A stretch of DNA of 64,000 nucleotides from Alistipes finegoldii DSM 17242 (GTDB lineage Bacteria > Bacteroidota > Bacteroidia > Bacteroidales > Rikenellaceae). The notes below the pieces were generated by a model. It ran no database searches. It was not told where the DNA came from and worked only from the letters and a program-made list of their open reading frames with translations. Positions 9,290 through 17,537 of this stretch are shown here, piece after piece. The translations under genes and the position numbers were made by a program. The DNA lies in assembly GCF_000265365.1 (NCBI RefSeq), contig NC_018011.1, positions 2,046,001 to 2,110,000 of the forward strand. Reading direction: 5' to 3'. Within the stretch, counting starts at the first letter, position 1. Each line of letters opens with the position of its first letter.

Positions 9290-10510
9290 TCAAGTAGCCG
9301 ACGCCAGCCGCTCGCCGAACGCTTCCATCTCGCGGCCGATGACCGTCTCGGAGAATTTGGCGTAGTGGCGCGTCATGTTGGTGTTCGAGTGGCCGAGAAT
9401 CTTGGCCAGCACATCGATCGGCATGCCGTACTCGACGGCCATGCAGGCGAAGGTGTGGCGTGCGCAGTGGGTGGTCAGCACCTTGTCGATGCCGCACACG
9501 GCCGCGATCTCCTTCATGTAGGCGTTCATCTTCTGGTTGCTCGGCGTGGGGAGCACCCGTGATCGTGCGACGCATACTTCGTCGTGCTCGTAGCGGCGCA
9601 GGATTTCGAGCGTGGCCGGAAGCAGCGGGATGCGGCTCATCACGGAGGTTTTCTCGCGGGGTTTGTGAATCCACCAGCGCCCCTCGTCGTCCTGCGAGAG
9701 GTGCTCGCGCCGCAGGTGGTCGGCGTCGGCGAATGCCAGCCCCGTCAGGCAGCAGAAGACGAAGACGTCGCGGATGCGGGCCAACCGGCGGTCGAGCTCC
9801 TTGCGGGTCAGCAGTTCCAGTTCATGCGCCGTGAGGTGCTCTTTGGCCTGCACCTCGTCCTCTTTGAGTTTGTAGTAGCGGAACGGGTTTTTCGTAATCC
9901 ACTCGTTGCGCAGGCAGTAGAGGACAAAGTTGCGCAGACAGTCCATCACGGCGACCGCCCCGTTGTGGCGGCAGCGGTGGGCGGTTTGCAGGAAGAGGTT
10001 GAAGCCGTCCAGAAACTCGTAGTTCATCCGTTCGACGGGAATGTCCTCGGCTTTGCCGCGTTGGGCGAGATACTGTTTGAGATAGCGCAGCAGCCGCTCG
10101 TATTTGTCTGCCGTGCGCTGCGTGATGCGCACGCCCACTTCGGCCTGCCGCCGCTTCACATAGTCGGTAAGGCCCGCAATGAGCATCATCGTGTTGCACG
10201 TCGGGTTCAGGTAGCGCTGTTTGATCTGCGCGGCATTGGCCGCATAGCCCTCGGCCAGCAGTTTGGAGCGGATGTCCAAAATCTGCACACGGAACTCGTC
10301 GAGCATTTCATTGACTTTTTGCGCAAGTCGGCTCGTGCCCATCATGCGTTCCTTTTTCTGGTTCCACAATTCGGGCTTGCCCTCGCAATGGAAATAGAAT
10401 TCCTGCCGCAGACTGCCCGTGGTGACGCGGGCGTAAACCGACGCCAAGCCGTTCTTTTTCGGTCTTCCTTTTCGCATCAGGAAAAGGATGGTAAAAGTTT
10501 CCTGTCTCAT
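9290..10510 (-). CDS. Tyrosine recombinase / site-specific integrase (Bacteroidota type)
   Basis: About 406 residues from ATG 10510, chosen because MRQETFTILFLMRKGRPKKNG is the usual N-terminus of this family; an ATG 27 bp upstream is also in frame. An arm/core-binding domain (RQAEVGVRITQRTADKYERL) is followed by the catalytic domain: TGLAFADADHL, the His-x-x-Arg box (HCARHTFA) and the tail GHSNTNMTRHYAKF with the catalytic Tyr. It has the Bacteroidota variant with Ala in the first box where other families have Arg, so the first Arg must be supplied elsewhere, perhaps by HLRREHL. It probably catalyses integration/excision of an element now reduced to this gene and the RteC-like neighbour; tRNA-Leu nearby is a candidate target. 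Confidence 0.9.
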   Translation of the reverse strand: MRQETFTILFLMRKGRPKKNGLASVYARVTTGSLRQEFYFHCEGKPELWNQKKERMMGTSRLAQKVNEMLDEFRVQILDIRSKLLAEGYAANAAQIKQRYLNPTCNTMMLIAGLTDYVKRRQAEVGVRITQRTADKYERLLRYLKQYLAQRGKAEDIPVERMNYEFLDGFNLFLQTAHRCRHNGAVAVMDCLRNFVLYCLRNEWITKNPFRYYKLKEDEVQAKEHLTAHELELLTRKELDRRLARIRDVFVFCCLTGLAFADADHLRREHLSQDDEGRWWIHKPREKTSVMSRIPLLPATLEILRRYEHDEVCVARSRVLPTPSNQKMNAYMKEIAAVCGIDKVLTTHCARHTFACMAVEYGMPIDVLAKILGHSNTNMTRHYAKFSETVIGREMEAFGERLASAT

Positions 10511-10767
10511 AACTCGTGACATTTTAAGGATTGACAAAACGTCTGCAAGGAAACTTTATTGCGGTGTAAAGTGTAGCAAAACAATGCATTGCGGGCTAAA
10601 AAGGTGGCAATCCCGTTTTCGGAAGCCCAAATCGGCTCTGCCCACTTTTTTGCCACCCAACGGTTTTCTTCGGCTTGCTTTCCGCTTCCGGTTCGGGGAA
10701 TCGGTCGAAGCCTTTGCAAAATGATGATATACAGTCGGTTTTCCTCTTTTTGCGCCGGACGGGCAAC

Positions 10768-10797
10768 AAAAAAGGAGCCTCGGAAAAAGGCTCCTTT
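10768..10797 (-). terminator. Terminator of the tRNA-Leu transcript
   Basis: Read on the minus strand, AAAGGAGCC pairs with GGCTCCTTT around a nine-base loop and runs into a T tract. It lies immediately downstream of the minus-strand tRNA. Confidence 0.85.
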
Positions 10798-10798
10798 G

Positions 10799-10880
10799 TG
10801 CGGATAAAGGGACTCGAACCCCCACGCCGTAAGGCATCAGATCCTAAGTCTGACGTGGCTACCAATTACACCATATCCGC
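10799..10880 (-). tRNA. tRNA-Leu (anticodon TAG)
   Basis: On the minus strand the 5' acceptor GCGGATA pairs with TATCCGC at the 3' end, followed by discriminator A. The anticodon loop CTTAGGA gives anticodon TAG, the variable arm (TGCCTTACGGCGTG) is the long form expected for Leu, and the T arm carries GGTTCGAGTCC. CCA is not encoded. About 82 nt. Confidence 0.95.
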
Positions 10881-10890
10881 TCGGTATGTG

Positions 10891-10898
10891 CAAAGGTA
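10891..10898 (-). promoter_or_regulatory. Promoter -7 box for tRNA-Leu
   Basis: On the minus strand this reads TACCTTTG, a perfect match to the Bacteroidota TAnnTTTG box, about 10 bp upstream of the mature tRNA 5' end. Confidence 0.75.
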
Positions 10899-10951
10899 TA
10901 TAAAAATTCACAAATCGCAATCCGGGGCGGGGATTATAAGGCTTTTTTATT

Positions 10952-10959
10952 TACTTTTG
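10952..10959 (+). promoter_or_regulatory. Promoter -7 box for the FAD oxidoreductase gene
   Basis: TACTTTTG matches TAnnTTTG and lies 19 bp before the ATG at 10979, so the 5' leader would be very short. No clear upstream TTTG box. Confidence 0.6.
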
Positions 10960-10978
10960 TAGATAATTTTACCCGATT

Positions 10979-12532
10979 ATGCCGCAGAATATCACACTCG
11001 TCCTGACACCCCGGCAGGCTGCCGATGCGAAGTATTACACGTCGCTCGCCGCACGGCGTTTGGGCATGCCGGAGCAGGATATCGCTTTGGTGCGGGTCGT
11101 CAAACGGTCGATCGACGCCCGGCAGCGGCAGCCCAAGGTGAACCTGTCGCTGGAGGTATATGCAGACCGCGAACCCCGGCCCGCGCCCGTGCATTTCGAC
11201 TATCCGTCGGTCGCGGGGAGGACCGAAGTGGTGATCGTCGGGTCGGGTCCGGCGGGCCTTTTCGCCGCTTTGCGGCTGATCGAGCTGGGCCTGCGGCCCG
11301 TGATTCTGGAGCGGGGCCGCGACGTCTCGGCCCGCAAGGTCGATATCGCGCAGATCAACCGCAACGGCGACGTCGATCCCGATTCTAACTACGCTTTCGG
11401 CGAAGGCGGTGCGGGGACCTTCTCCGACGGGAAGCTCTTTACGCGCAGCAAGAAGCGCGGCGACTATAACAAGGCGCTGCAGACGCTCGTCTTCCACGGC
11501 GCGACGCCCGAAATCCTTTACGATGCCCATCCGCATATCGGCACCGACAAACTGCCGCGTATCATACAGCGCATCCGGCAGACGATCCTCGATGCCGGCG
11601 GCGGGTTCGTTTTCAACAGCCGGGTGACGGACCTCGAAATCAAAGGCGGCCGGGTGCGGGGCGTATGGTGCGGCGCGACGCTCGTCGAAGGTGCGGCCGT
11701 GGTGCTGGCTACGGGACATTCGGCCCGTGATATTTACGAACTGCTGCACCGGAAAGGCGTGCGCCTTGAAGCCAAGGCTTTCGCCATGGGTGTGCGTATC
11801 GAACATCCGCAGGCGCTGATCGACTCGATCCAGTATCATTGCGAAACCCGCGGCGAATACCTTCCTGCGGCGGCCTATTCGCTCGTGAGTCAGGAGAACG
11901 GCCGCGGCGTCTATTCGTTCTGCATGTGCCCCGGCGGATTCATCGTCCCCGCCATGACCGATGCCGCCCAGTCGGTGGTGAACGGCATGTCGCCCAGCGG
12001 CCGCACGTCGCCCTATGCCAATTCGGGGCTGGTGACCGAAGTGCGGCCGGCGGATTTCGAACACCTGCGCGCCGAATGGGGCGAGTTGGCCGGGCTGAAA
12101 TTCCAGCAGCAGTTCGAGGAGCTGGCGCGGCGGTACGGCGGCGACCGTCAGATCGCTCCGGCGCAGCGCGTCGCCGATTTCGTCGCGGGGCGTGCGAGCG
12201 CGTCGCTTGCCAGAACTTCCTATATTCCGGGGATCGTCCCTTCGCGGCTCGACCGGTGGATGCCCGGATTCATCGCGCAGGGACTGCGGCAGGGACTTGC
12301 GACCTTCGGCCGCCGGATGCGCGGCTTCGTCACCAACGAAGCCGTCGTGGTCGGCGTGGAGTCGCGGACCTCTTCGCCCGTACGCATCCCGCGCGATCCT
12401 GCGACGCTGATGCACCCCGAAGCAGCCGGGCTTTTCCCGGCGGGTGAAGGCGCCGGATATGCCGGCGGCATCATCTCGGCGGCTCTCGACGGCGAGCGGA
12501 TTGCCGAAGCGGTGAAGAATTACATAGATTGA
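10979..12532 (+). CDS. FAD-dependent oxidoreductase (COG2509-type dehydrogenase)
   Basis: 517 residues. After about 80 residues of N-terminal domain comes the Rossmann dinucleotide motif GSGPAGLFAALRLIELG with the acidic end of the second strand (VILERG). Further family features are the FGEGGAGTFSDGKL loop, the later ATGHSARD motif and a C-terminal FAD-contact motif (FPAGEGAGYAGGI). This is the large conserved bacterial family annotated as NAD(P)/FAD-dependent oxidoreductase; its physiological substrate is not established. It starts its own transcript from a box at 10952 and may include the next gene 23 bp downstream. Confidence 0.9.
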   Translation: MPQNITLVLTPRQAADAKYYTSLAARRLGMPEQDIALVRVVKRSIDARQRQPKVNLSLEVYADREPRPAPVHFDYPSVAGRTEVVIVGSGPAGLFAALRLIELGLRPVILERGRDVSARKVDIAQINRNGDVDPDSNYAFGEGGAGTFSDGKLFTRSKKRGDYNKALQTLVFHGATPEILYDAHPHIGTDKLPRIIQRIRQTILDAGGGFVFNSRVTDLEIKGGRVRGVWCGATLVEGAAVVLATGHSARDIYELLHRKGVRLEAKAFAMGVRIEHPQALIDSIQYHCETRGEYLPAAAYSLVSQENGRGVYSFCMCPGGFIVPAMTDAAQSVVNGMSPSGRTSPYANSGLVTEVRPADFEHLRAEWGELAGLKFQQQFEELARRYGGDRQIAPAQRVADFVAGRASASLARTSYIPGIVPSRLDRWMPGFIAQGLRQGLATFGRRMRGFVTNEAVVVGVESRTSSPVRIPRDPATLMHPEAAGLFPAGEGAGYAGGIISAALDGERIAEAVKNYID

Positions 12533-12555
12533 GTATCTCTAAAACCACATGACCG

Positions 12556-13623
12556 ATGGAACCTAAAAAGTACCTTTTGTTCGTTACCCTGCCTTATGCC
12601 TACTCGATCCTGCGGCCGCTGGAGCATGAAATCCGCCGCCGCGGCGATTCTGCGGCGTGGTTTATCGAAGCGGATTGTCCGGTTGCGCTGGAGGAGGGCG
12701 AAGTGCATCTGAAAACGATCCGCGAAGCCGTCGATTACAATCCCGTCGCGGTTTTCGCGCCGGGCAACTACATTCCGGATTTCTTTCCGGGCGTGAAGGT
12801 GGCGCTTTTCCACGGTTATGCCATTCAGAAACGCATCGAGGCGATCGACGACCATTTCACCGTGCGCGGCTGGTTCGACATCTACTGTACGCAAGGTCCC
12901 AGCAGTACGCCTTATTTCAAGGAGCTGGAGCGGCAATACGGGTTTTTCCGGGTCTACGAGACCGGCTGGCCCAAAGCCGACACCTATTTTTCACCCGAAA
13001 CGCAGCTCAGGCCCCGCAACGACCGGCCCGTCATTCTCTATCCGCCGACCTTTACGCGCAATGTATGTTCTGCGCCCCATCTGATGAAGGAGATCGAGCT
13101 GCTGGCCAAAACCAAGCCGTGGGACTGGATCATCACCTTCCATCCGAAGCTGACCGATCCCGATATCATCGCCGGATACAAGCGCATCGCCGCCGAAAAC
13201 GACAACGTGACCTTTTTCGAGGGACCCGATAAGATGTCGCTCCTGCAGCGAGCCGACGCGATGTTGTGCGACAGTTCGTCGATCATTCTGGAGTTCATGT
13301 TCCTCGACAAACCCGTCGTCACCTTCCGCAATTCGCATCCCGGCCCCCATCTGATCGACGTGGACCGTCCCGAAAAGGTCGGTCCGGCGCTGGAGCGGGC
13401 GCTCTCCCGGCCCGAAGAGCTGATGCGCGAGATTCGCGCCTATACGATGCACCATGAGCCGCACCGCGACTGCCGCTGTTCGGCGCGCGTGCTGGATGCC
13501 GTCGACGACTATATCGCCCGCGGCCATGCGGGACTGAAGCGCAAGCCCCTGAATCTGATCCGGAAGTGGAAGCTTCGCCGTCAGATGCGCTATTACCCGC
13601 TGCTGGAGATGTTCCGCCGCTGA
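12556..13623 (+). CDS. CDP-glycerol glycerophosphotransferase-family protein
   Basis: 355 residues with no signal peptide. The N-terminal half (LRPLEHEIRRRGDSAAWFIE, then the AVFAPGNYIPDFF segment) and the C-terminal half (TFHPKLTDPDII, LCDSSSIILEFMFLDKPVVTF) fit the GT-B fold of the CDP-glycerol/polyol-phosphate transferase family. The conserved His of TFHP and the DSSS loop are visible. In Gram-negatives such proteins decorate lipopolysaccharide or capsule with glycerol- or ribitol-phosphate; the exact donor here is unknown. The convergent glycosyltransferases downstream support a cell-surface glycan role. Confidence 0.8.
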   Translation: MEPKKYLLFVTLPYAYSILRPLEHEIRRRGDSAAWFIEADCPVALEEGEVHLKTIREAVDYNPVAVFAPGNYIPDFFPGVKVALFHGYAIQKRIEAIDDHFTVRGWFDIYCTQGPSSTPYFKELERQYGFFRVYETGWPKADTYFSPETQLRPRNDRPVILYPPTFTRNVCSAPHLMKEIELLAKTKPWDWIITFHPKLTDPDIIAGYKRIAAENDNVTFFEGPDKMSLLQRADAMLCDSSSIILEFMFLDKPVVTFRNSHPGPHLIDVDRPEKVGPALERALSRPEELMREIRAYTMHHEPHRDCRCSARVLDAVDDYIARGHAGLKRKPLNLIRKWKLRRQMRYYPLLEMFRR

Positions 13624-13639
13624 TTGCGTGCGAAAAACG

Positions 13640-13668
13640 AAACGCCGCATCCGAGGGATGCGGCGTTT
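13640..13668. terminator. Bidirectional terminator between convergent genes
   Basis: A perfect 13-bp stem (AAACGCCGCATCC and GGATGCGGCGTTT) with a three-base loop lies between the two convergent genes ending at 13623 and 13683. Confidence 0.75.
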
Positions 13669-13682
13669 GCCGTTTGTATATG

Positions 13683-14687
13683 TTATATGTGCAGTCCCTT
13701 GATGACCAGCTTGACCCATAGCCGGGAGTTTATCATGCAGCTCAGCCGGGCGATCCACAGGGCTTTCGTGTCGTAGAATCCCTTGCGGAATTCCGAACGG
13801 ACGTAGGCGCGGTAGAACTTCCAGTTGTCCAGTATGCCCTGCGCCAACTCGTTGGCCAGCTCTGCGTTCCAGCCTTTGGTCCTGCGCAGTTCGCGGCGCA
13901 GGCGCGAAAACTGCGTCCGGGTCGTGAGGTAGAGTATCTCGTCGCAGTAGCCCAGCGACTTGTACTGTTCGTGGATGTAGCGGCGTATGCGCATCAGCAT
14001 CATCGGGTCTATCTTTCCGCGCAGCAGACTCGTGGGGACGTACCGGTAATGGTATGTGGGGTTGCTGTTGCTGACGAGGTGGGTGATATGGGCGCAGTAC
14101 TGGGCCGTGAATATCTCGTCTTCGGCGTATCGGATGCTGCGGTCGAAGCGCAGGCCGTGCCGTTCGATCGTGGCGCGCGAGAACATTTTGTTGCAGGTCC
14201 AGCCGAGGCAGTGTCTGCGCAGCAGCTGCGCCAGTACGGGCATGCAGGCATCCCGGCCGCCCGTGACCCGGCAATCCGGTATCGCATAAATCCGGGTGTG
14301 TCCGTTGGGGTGCCTGCCGCTTGCGGGACGCTCTTCGAACAGGTTTGTGAAGGCGACTCCGTCCTCTCCGATATTGCTGTCGGCGAGTTGTTGGAGGTGG
14401 TCCGGAGTGACCCGGTCGTCGGAGTCCACGAAGACCACGAATTCGCCCCGTGCGTTGTCCAGTCCGAGATTTCGGGCCGCGCTGACACCGCCGTTGGGGA
14501 TATGGAATACGCGGATGCGTTTGTCCTTTTCAGCGTAACGGTCGCAGATTGCTCCCGAACCGTCGGTCGATCCGTCGTCGATGAGCAGCAACTCGAAATC
14601 GGTCATGCTCTGCGAGAGAATGCTTCCGATACATTCATCGAGGTATTGTGCTGTATTATAGACGGGGGTGATAACTGAAACAAGCAT
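13683..14687 (-). CDS. Family 2 glycosyltransferase
   Basis: 334 residues. A textbook GT2 (GT-A) N-terminus: VSVITPVYNTAQYLDECIGS, the nucleotide-binding LLIDDGSTDGSG and the metal-binding DxD-like motif VVFVDSDD near residue 90. The C-terminal 120 residues are basic and helical, probably membrane- or acceptor-binding. Such enzymes transfer a sugar from a nucleotide-sugar donor to a growing cell-surface glycan. It is transcribed after the second GT2 gene 28 bp upstream, so the pair is probably one operon. Donor and acceptor cannot be told. Confidence 0.93.
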   Translation of the reverse strand: MLVSVITPVYNTAQYLDECIGSILSQSMTDFELLLIDDGSTDGSGAICDRYAEKDKRIRVFHIPNGGVSAARNLGLDNARGEFVVFVDSDDRVTPDHLQQLADSNIGEDGVAFTNLFEERPASGRHPNGHTRIYAIPDCRVTGGRDACMPVLAQLLRRHCLGWTCNKMFSRATIERHGLRFDRSIRYAEDEIFTAQYCAHITHLVSNSNPTYHYRYVPTSLLRGKIDPMMLMRIRRYIHEQYKSLGYCDEILYLTTRTQFSRLRRELRRTKGWNAELANELAQGILDNWKFYRAYVRSEFRKGFYDTKALWIARLSCMINSRLWVKLVIKGLHI

Positions 14688-14715
14688 ATGAAATCTGAAA
14701 ATTGTCGGGATTCGG

Positions 14716-15561
14716 TCAGCTGCCTGCGCCTGCGGGGACGGCAGTCTCGGCGTCGGTATATACGATCCGCTCCGATGCGGACAGATGCCGGTCGAGCCCG
14801 CGCCGGCAGCGGGTGCGGTGTTCGAAGAGGCTTTGTTTGTAGCGTTCCTCGTTGGCGGACTGCCGGTCGCGGTCGCATTTGCCGTGATAGAGGTGGAAGA
14901 CGATGCCGCGGAATTTCATGCACCGCTGTCTCACGCCGCTGTTGTTGAGCCGGGTTGCCAGTTCCGAATCTTCTCCGCCCCAGCCGCGGAACTCTTCGTC
15001 GTAGCCGTTTACGCGGATCAGGTCGCTGCGCCAGAAGGCCATGTTGCACCCCTTGACGAAACGGGAGGGACCCAGTGTCCGGTAGAGATAGGCCATCAGC
15101 GGAATCCGGACGACGTTGTTGCTGTTGCGGACGCCCTTCATCAGCGGGGTCAGCGAGGTGATCTCGCCCCGCAGCACCTGATTGGTGAGCATCTCGGTAA
15201 TGATGCCGCGCGATCCGGTGACGAAGCAGCCGGGCTGCGCGAAAATCATGTGGTCCTGAATGAAATGACGCTGCAGGATCAGGTCGCCGTCGATCTGGAT
15301 GACATACTCGCCGCGGCTGGCCGCAATGGCCTTGTTGCGGATTTCCGCCAGCCGGAATCCGTCGTCCTCGTGCCAGATATGGCGTACCGGTACGGGCGAA
15401 ACCGCTTCGAAGTGGCGGACTACGTCGCGTGTGGCGATGCCCGAACCGTCGTCGGCGATGATGATTTCCGAAGGCATGACAGTCTGCTGCATCACGCTGT
15501 CGAGGCACAGATAGAGGGCTCTGGGCCAATTGTAAGTGGAGATGATCAACGATACAGTCAT
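14716..15561 (-). CDS. Family 2 glycosyltransferase with GT7/chondroitin-synthase-like C-terminal motif
   Basis: 281 residues. GT-A start MTVSLIISTYNWPRALYLCL, donor-site Asp pair IIIADDGSG and the metal-binding QIDGDLIL. About residue 190 it carries GWGGEDSELATRL, the signature of the galactosyltransferase C-terminal (Glyco_transf_7C) module used by chondroitin-synthase-like and GalNAc-transferase-like bacterial enzymes. This suggests transfer of a hexose or hexosamine; the substrate is unproven. First gene of the two-gene glycosyltransferase operon, with a candidate promoter box at 15697-15704. Confidence 0.92.
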   Translation of the reverse strand: MTVSLIISTYNWPRALYLCLDSVMQQTVMPSEIIIADDGSGIATRDVVRHFEAVSPVPVRHIWHEDDGFRLAEIRNKAIAASRGEYVIQIDGDLILQRHFIQDHMIFAQPGCFVTGSRGIITEMLTNQVLRGEITSLTPLMKGVRNSNNVVRIPLMAYLYRTLGPSRFVKGCNMAFWRSDLIRVNGYDEEFRGWGGEDSELATRLNNSGVRQRCMKFRGIVFHLYHGKCDRDRQSANEERYKQSLFEHRTRCRRGLDRHLSASERIVYTDAETAVPAGAGS

Positions 15562-15948
15562 TACAGTAACATGTTTTTAGGATGCCTTACCGGTACGGCC
15601 GCATACGGCACGACGCAATATCTTTGCCGTTGTGCCTTCGTTCCGTAGTTCCGGTTTCCGGTATGTTGTATAATGCCTACCGCTTTGTTCATTGCGCAAA
15701 GGTAGTGATTTATTCCCGTCTTCCATCAGCGGCAGCCCTTCAATAGGGTGTCACTATGTATAAACGCGCGTTTCCGGTAAATACTGCGTGGAGTCTGAAA
15801 AAAAATATTGCGGACTGTAAATATTTTTCTGTATTTGCTATATGCTTGGTTATTATCGTGTTATTCTATTTACATGACAAATTTTATTAAAAAATATGAA
15901 AAAAATATAAAAATATTTTAATAAAAACTTGCACGGAATCTTTTTTCG
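15562..15948. other. Intergenic region with glycosyltransferase promoter and AT-rich tract
   Basis: No gene is recognisable. A minus-strand promoter box lies at 15697-15704. From about 15780 the DNA becomes very AT-rich with runs of A and T, a probable UP-like or bent tract leading into the promoter of the first sRNA unit (TTG at 15929, TATCTTTG at 15952). Confidence 0.5.
15697..15704 (-). promoter_or_regulatory. Promoter -7 box of the glycosyltransferase operon
   Basis: Minus strand reads TACCTTTG, matching TAnnTTTG, about 136 bp upstream of the ATG at 15561. This implies a leader of about 130 nt. Confidence 0.55.
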
Positions 15949-16004
15949 CCTTATCTTTGCAGTGAAGTTTTAAGGTTCATTTAGGTTAGTAGTTTTAGGT
16001 TGGT
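15949..16004 (+). repeat. 56-bp direct repeat, copy 1 (promoter plus RNA leader)
   Basis: Identical to 16409-16464. It covers the -7 box TATCTTTG and about 40 nt of transcribed leader containing the phrase AGGTT three times. A spacer of 20 bp separates the box from an upstream TTG, the canonical Bacteroidota promoter spacing. Confidence 0.9.
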
Positions 16005-16055
16005 GAGGAAACTCTGGAACCCGGACAGCAGTCCGATTCCGTGTTTCCTTTTTTT
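15965..16055 (+). ncRNA. Putative small RNA, copy 1 (about 90 nt)
   Basis: A full transcription unit without a reading frame: TTG (15929), TATCTTTG (15952-15959), the repeated leader, then a long interrupted hairpin (GGAAAC with GTTTCC, GGAA with TTCC, GGAC with GTCC around a four-base loop) running into seven T at 16049-16055. Start and end are inferred from the promoter box and the T run. The function is unknown. Confidence 0.6.
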
Positions 16056-16079
16056 GTGCCCGTTTCCGAACCGCCGGTT

Positions 16080-16330
16080 TTCTCCCGGCCGATTTGTCTG
16101 TCGCTTTTTATTCTCCGGTCGCTTTTTTTTCTCCGGTCGGTTTGTCCGACGCCTTTTTCTCCGCTGTTGCTTTTTTCTTTGCCGCCGTCTTTTTGTCTCC
16201 CGTATTTTTTTCTCCCGTTGCTTTTTTTTGTTTGCAGGCCGTCGTTTCTGCAACTTTTTCCCACGCTGTTTTTGTGGGACGGCAGGCGTCGTGATTCTCT
16301 CCGAACCCGTCCTGAGGGGCTTTTTCAGCG
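16080..16330 (-). other. Lysine/alanine-rich sequence, possible decayed histone H1-like tail
   Basis: On the minus strand one frame reads as a run of lysine-rich units (for example KKTAAKKKATAEKKASDK, then KPTGEKKATGE) before an in-frame TAA. It resembles the AKK-rich tails of Bacteroidota histone H1-like proteins, but there is no start, no N-terminal domain and a stop inside. It may be a relic or simply a purine-rich tract. Confidence 0.2.
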
Positions 16331-16408
16331 CTTTTTCGCCGCCAATGTTACCAAATTGTTAAATATATTTAAAATATTCATAAAATATTTGCGTAATTCA
16401 AAAACGCC

Positions 16409-16464
16409 CCTTATCTTTGCAGTGAAGTTTTAAGGTTCATTTAGGTTAGTAGTTTTAGGTTGGT
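16409..16464 (+). repeat. 56-bp direct repeat, copy 2 (promoter plus RNA leader)
   Basis: Identical to 15949-16004, including TATCTTTG (16412-16419). Here TTTG at 16388-16391 is the upstream box, again with 20 bp between. After the repeat the two units share GAGGAAA, offset by one inserted T, and then diverge. Confidence 0.9.
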
Positions 16465-16619
16465 TGAGGAAATCGGCAGGTTGTAACGGAGATTCCGTTA
16501 CTAAGACTTGAAGGGCGGTGCTCGTCCGAGAGTCGAATACCTCCGATTAAACCTCGTTTTTGGAGGGGGTGGTTCCCCGCCAAAAAAAAGGTCTGAGTCG
16601 TGAGACTCCGGCCTTTTTT
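16425..16619 (+). ncRNA. Putative structured small RNA, copy 2 (about 195 nt)
   Basis: It has the same promoter and leader as copy 1 but a different body. Helices that can be read directly: GTAACGGA with TCCGTTAC (three-base loop); GACTT/GGGCG with CGTCC/GAGTC; and an enclosing pair GAGG...AATCGG with CCGATT...CCTC, giving a multibranched fold. It ends in a terminator in which AAAAAAGG pairs with CCTTTTTT (to 16619). No plausible ORF. The length would suit a 6S-like or Bacteroidales-specific RNA, but I cannot identify the family from sequence alone. Confidence 0.65.
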
Positions 16620-16658
16620 CATTTTACGGCCCTGCGGCCGTCTCTTTTTCGGAGGATG

Positions 16659-17396
16659 TTACAGATTCTCCAGCTCTTCGCGGCTCATCGTCACGTCAAC
16701 GGCTCCCAGCGCATAGCATCCGATGTCGTAAGGATTGTAGTAGAAGGTGATCCCTTCGGGCGTAATCCGGAAATTCTCCGTCAGGGAGATGTATTCCGGG
16801 AAAAATCCCCGTTCGGCCAGCTCGTCGTCGTTGGCGGCTTCGTATTGCTCGCAGAGTTTCCTGCGCAGCAGGGCCTCCATGCCGAGCAGTTGCCGTTCGG
16901 AGAAGAGGTCCGCCGTGGAGAGTTCGTACCCTCCGGCCAGCGAATAGGTATGGCACTCCGTGGCGTACATGCCGTGCGCCCCTCCCGTGTAGCTCCACCG
17001 GCTGATGATGTAGGTGACGAGCGAGTCCGTGACGGCTGCCTCGGCTTCGGCCGAGATTTCGTAAGGCTCCGTCATCTGCGGGGCGCTCTGCGGAAATGCA
17101 AGCTCCGCGGCGATCTGGCGGAGGGCGGAATCGGCCGCCTGACGCGCCGTGCCGCCGAACTCTTCCAGTTCGAAGAAATAGCCTGCGTTGGCGGCTTCGA
17201 TGGAGCGCAGGGCGGGGGATTTCTCTGCGTTGGCGATCGTGGCGAAGCGGTATTCGATCTTGCATCCGTTTGCGGGCGTGCCGATGAGGGTGTCGATTGT
17301 CAGCATGCCGAATTGGGGAACGACGGGCTTCCGCGTGCAGGCTGCCGTCGCCGCAGCCATGCCTGCGATCAGTATGGCGGTTTTGATGTATTTCAT
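16659..17396 (-). CDS. DUF3298-like (RsiV-type) lipoprotein
   Basis: 245 residues from ATG 17396, chosen because it starts a lipoprotein signal (MKYIKTAILIAGMAAATAACT); an upstream ATG adds 22 residues that spoil the signal. The core SRWSYTGGAHGMYATECHTYSL is the GGAHG motif of DUF3298, and the C-terminal ITFYYNPYDIGCYALGAVDVTM is also typical. In other bacteria this fold pairs with a PdaC/DUF4163 module that binds lysozyme or acts on cell-wall polymers; the residues before the motif may be that module. It is probably an envelope protein of unknown ligand. Confidence 0.82.
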   Translation of the reverse strand: MKYIKTAILIAGMAAATAACTRKPVVPQFGMLTIDTLIGTPANGCKIEYRFATIANAEKSPALRSIEAANAGYFFELEEFGGTARQAADSALRQIAAELAFPQSAPQMTEPYEISAEAEAAVTDSLVTYIISRWSYTGGAHGMYATECHTYSLAGGYELSTADLFSERQLLGMEALLRRKLCEQYEAANDDELAERGFFPEYISLTENFRITPEGITFYYNPYDIGCYALGAVDVTMSREELENL

Positions 17397-17512
17397 GGTC
17401 TGGACATGTTTTGTATTTATCGTAAAGATACGGAAAATGCGGCTATATGCGGGGTTTTCCAAAAAAAATCGTAGAATTTGCAGGAAAATTTTGCAGTTTT
17501 AAAAGAAGGCGT

Positions 17513-17520
17513 TATCTTTG
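17513..17520 (+). promoter_or_regulatory. Promoter -7 box for tRNA-Glu
   Basis: TATCTTTG, a perfect TAnnTTTG box, 17 bp before the tRNA 5' end. Confidence 0.8.
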
Positions 17521-17537
17521 CACCACAAAACTCACAC

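Noticed and set aside
9290..10510. Recombinase at 9290 as the integrase of the 45-64 kb ICE
   Set aside because: It is 35 kb away with many core-type genes in between, so it more likely belongs to a separate element.
16000..16433. Plus-strand Phe/Leu/Ser-rich ORFs around 16.0-16.4 kb
   Set aside because: They are translations of a pyrimidine-rich tract that overlaps the sRNA unit; no start context or family.
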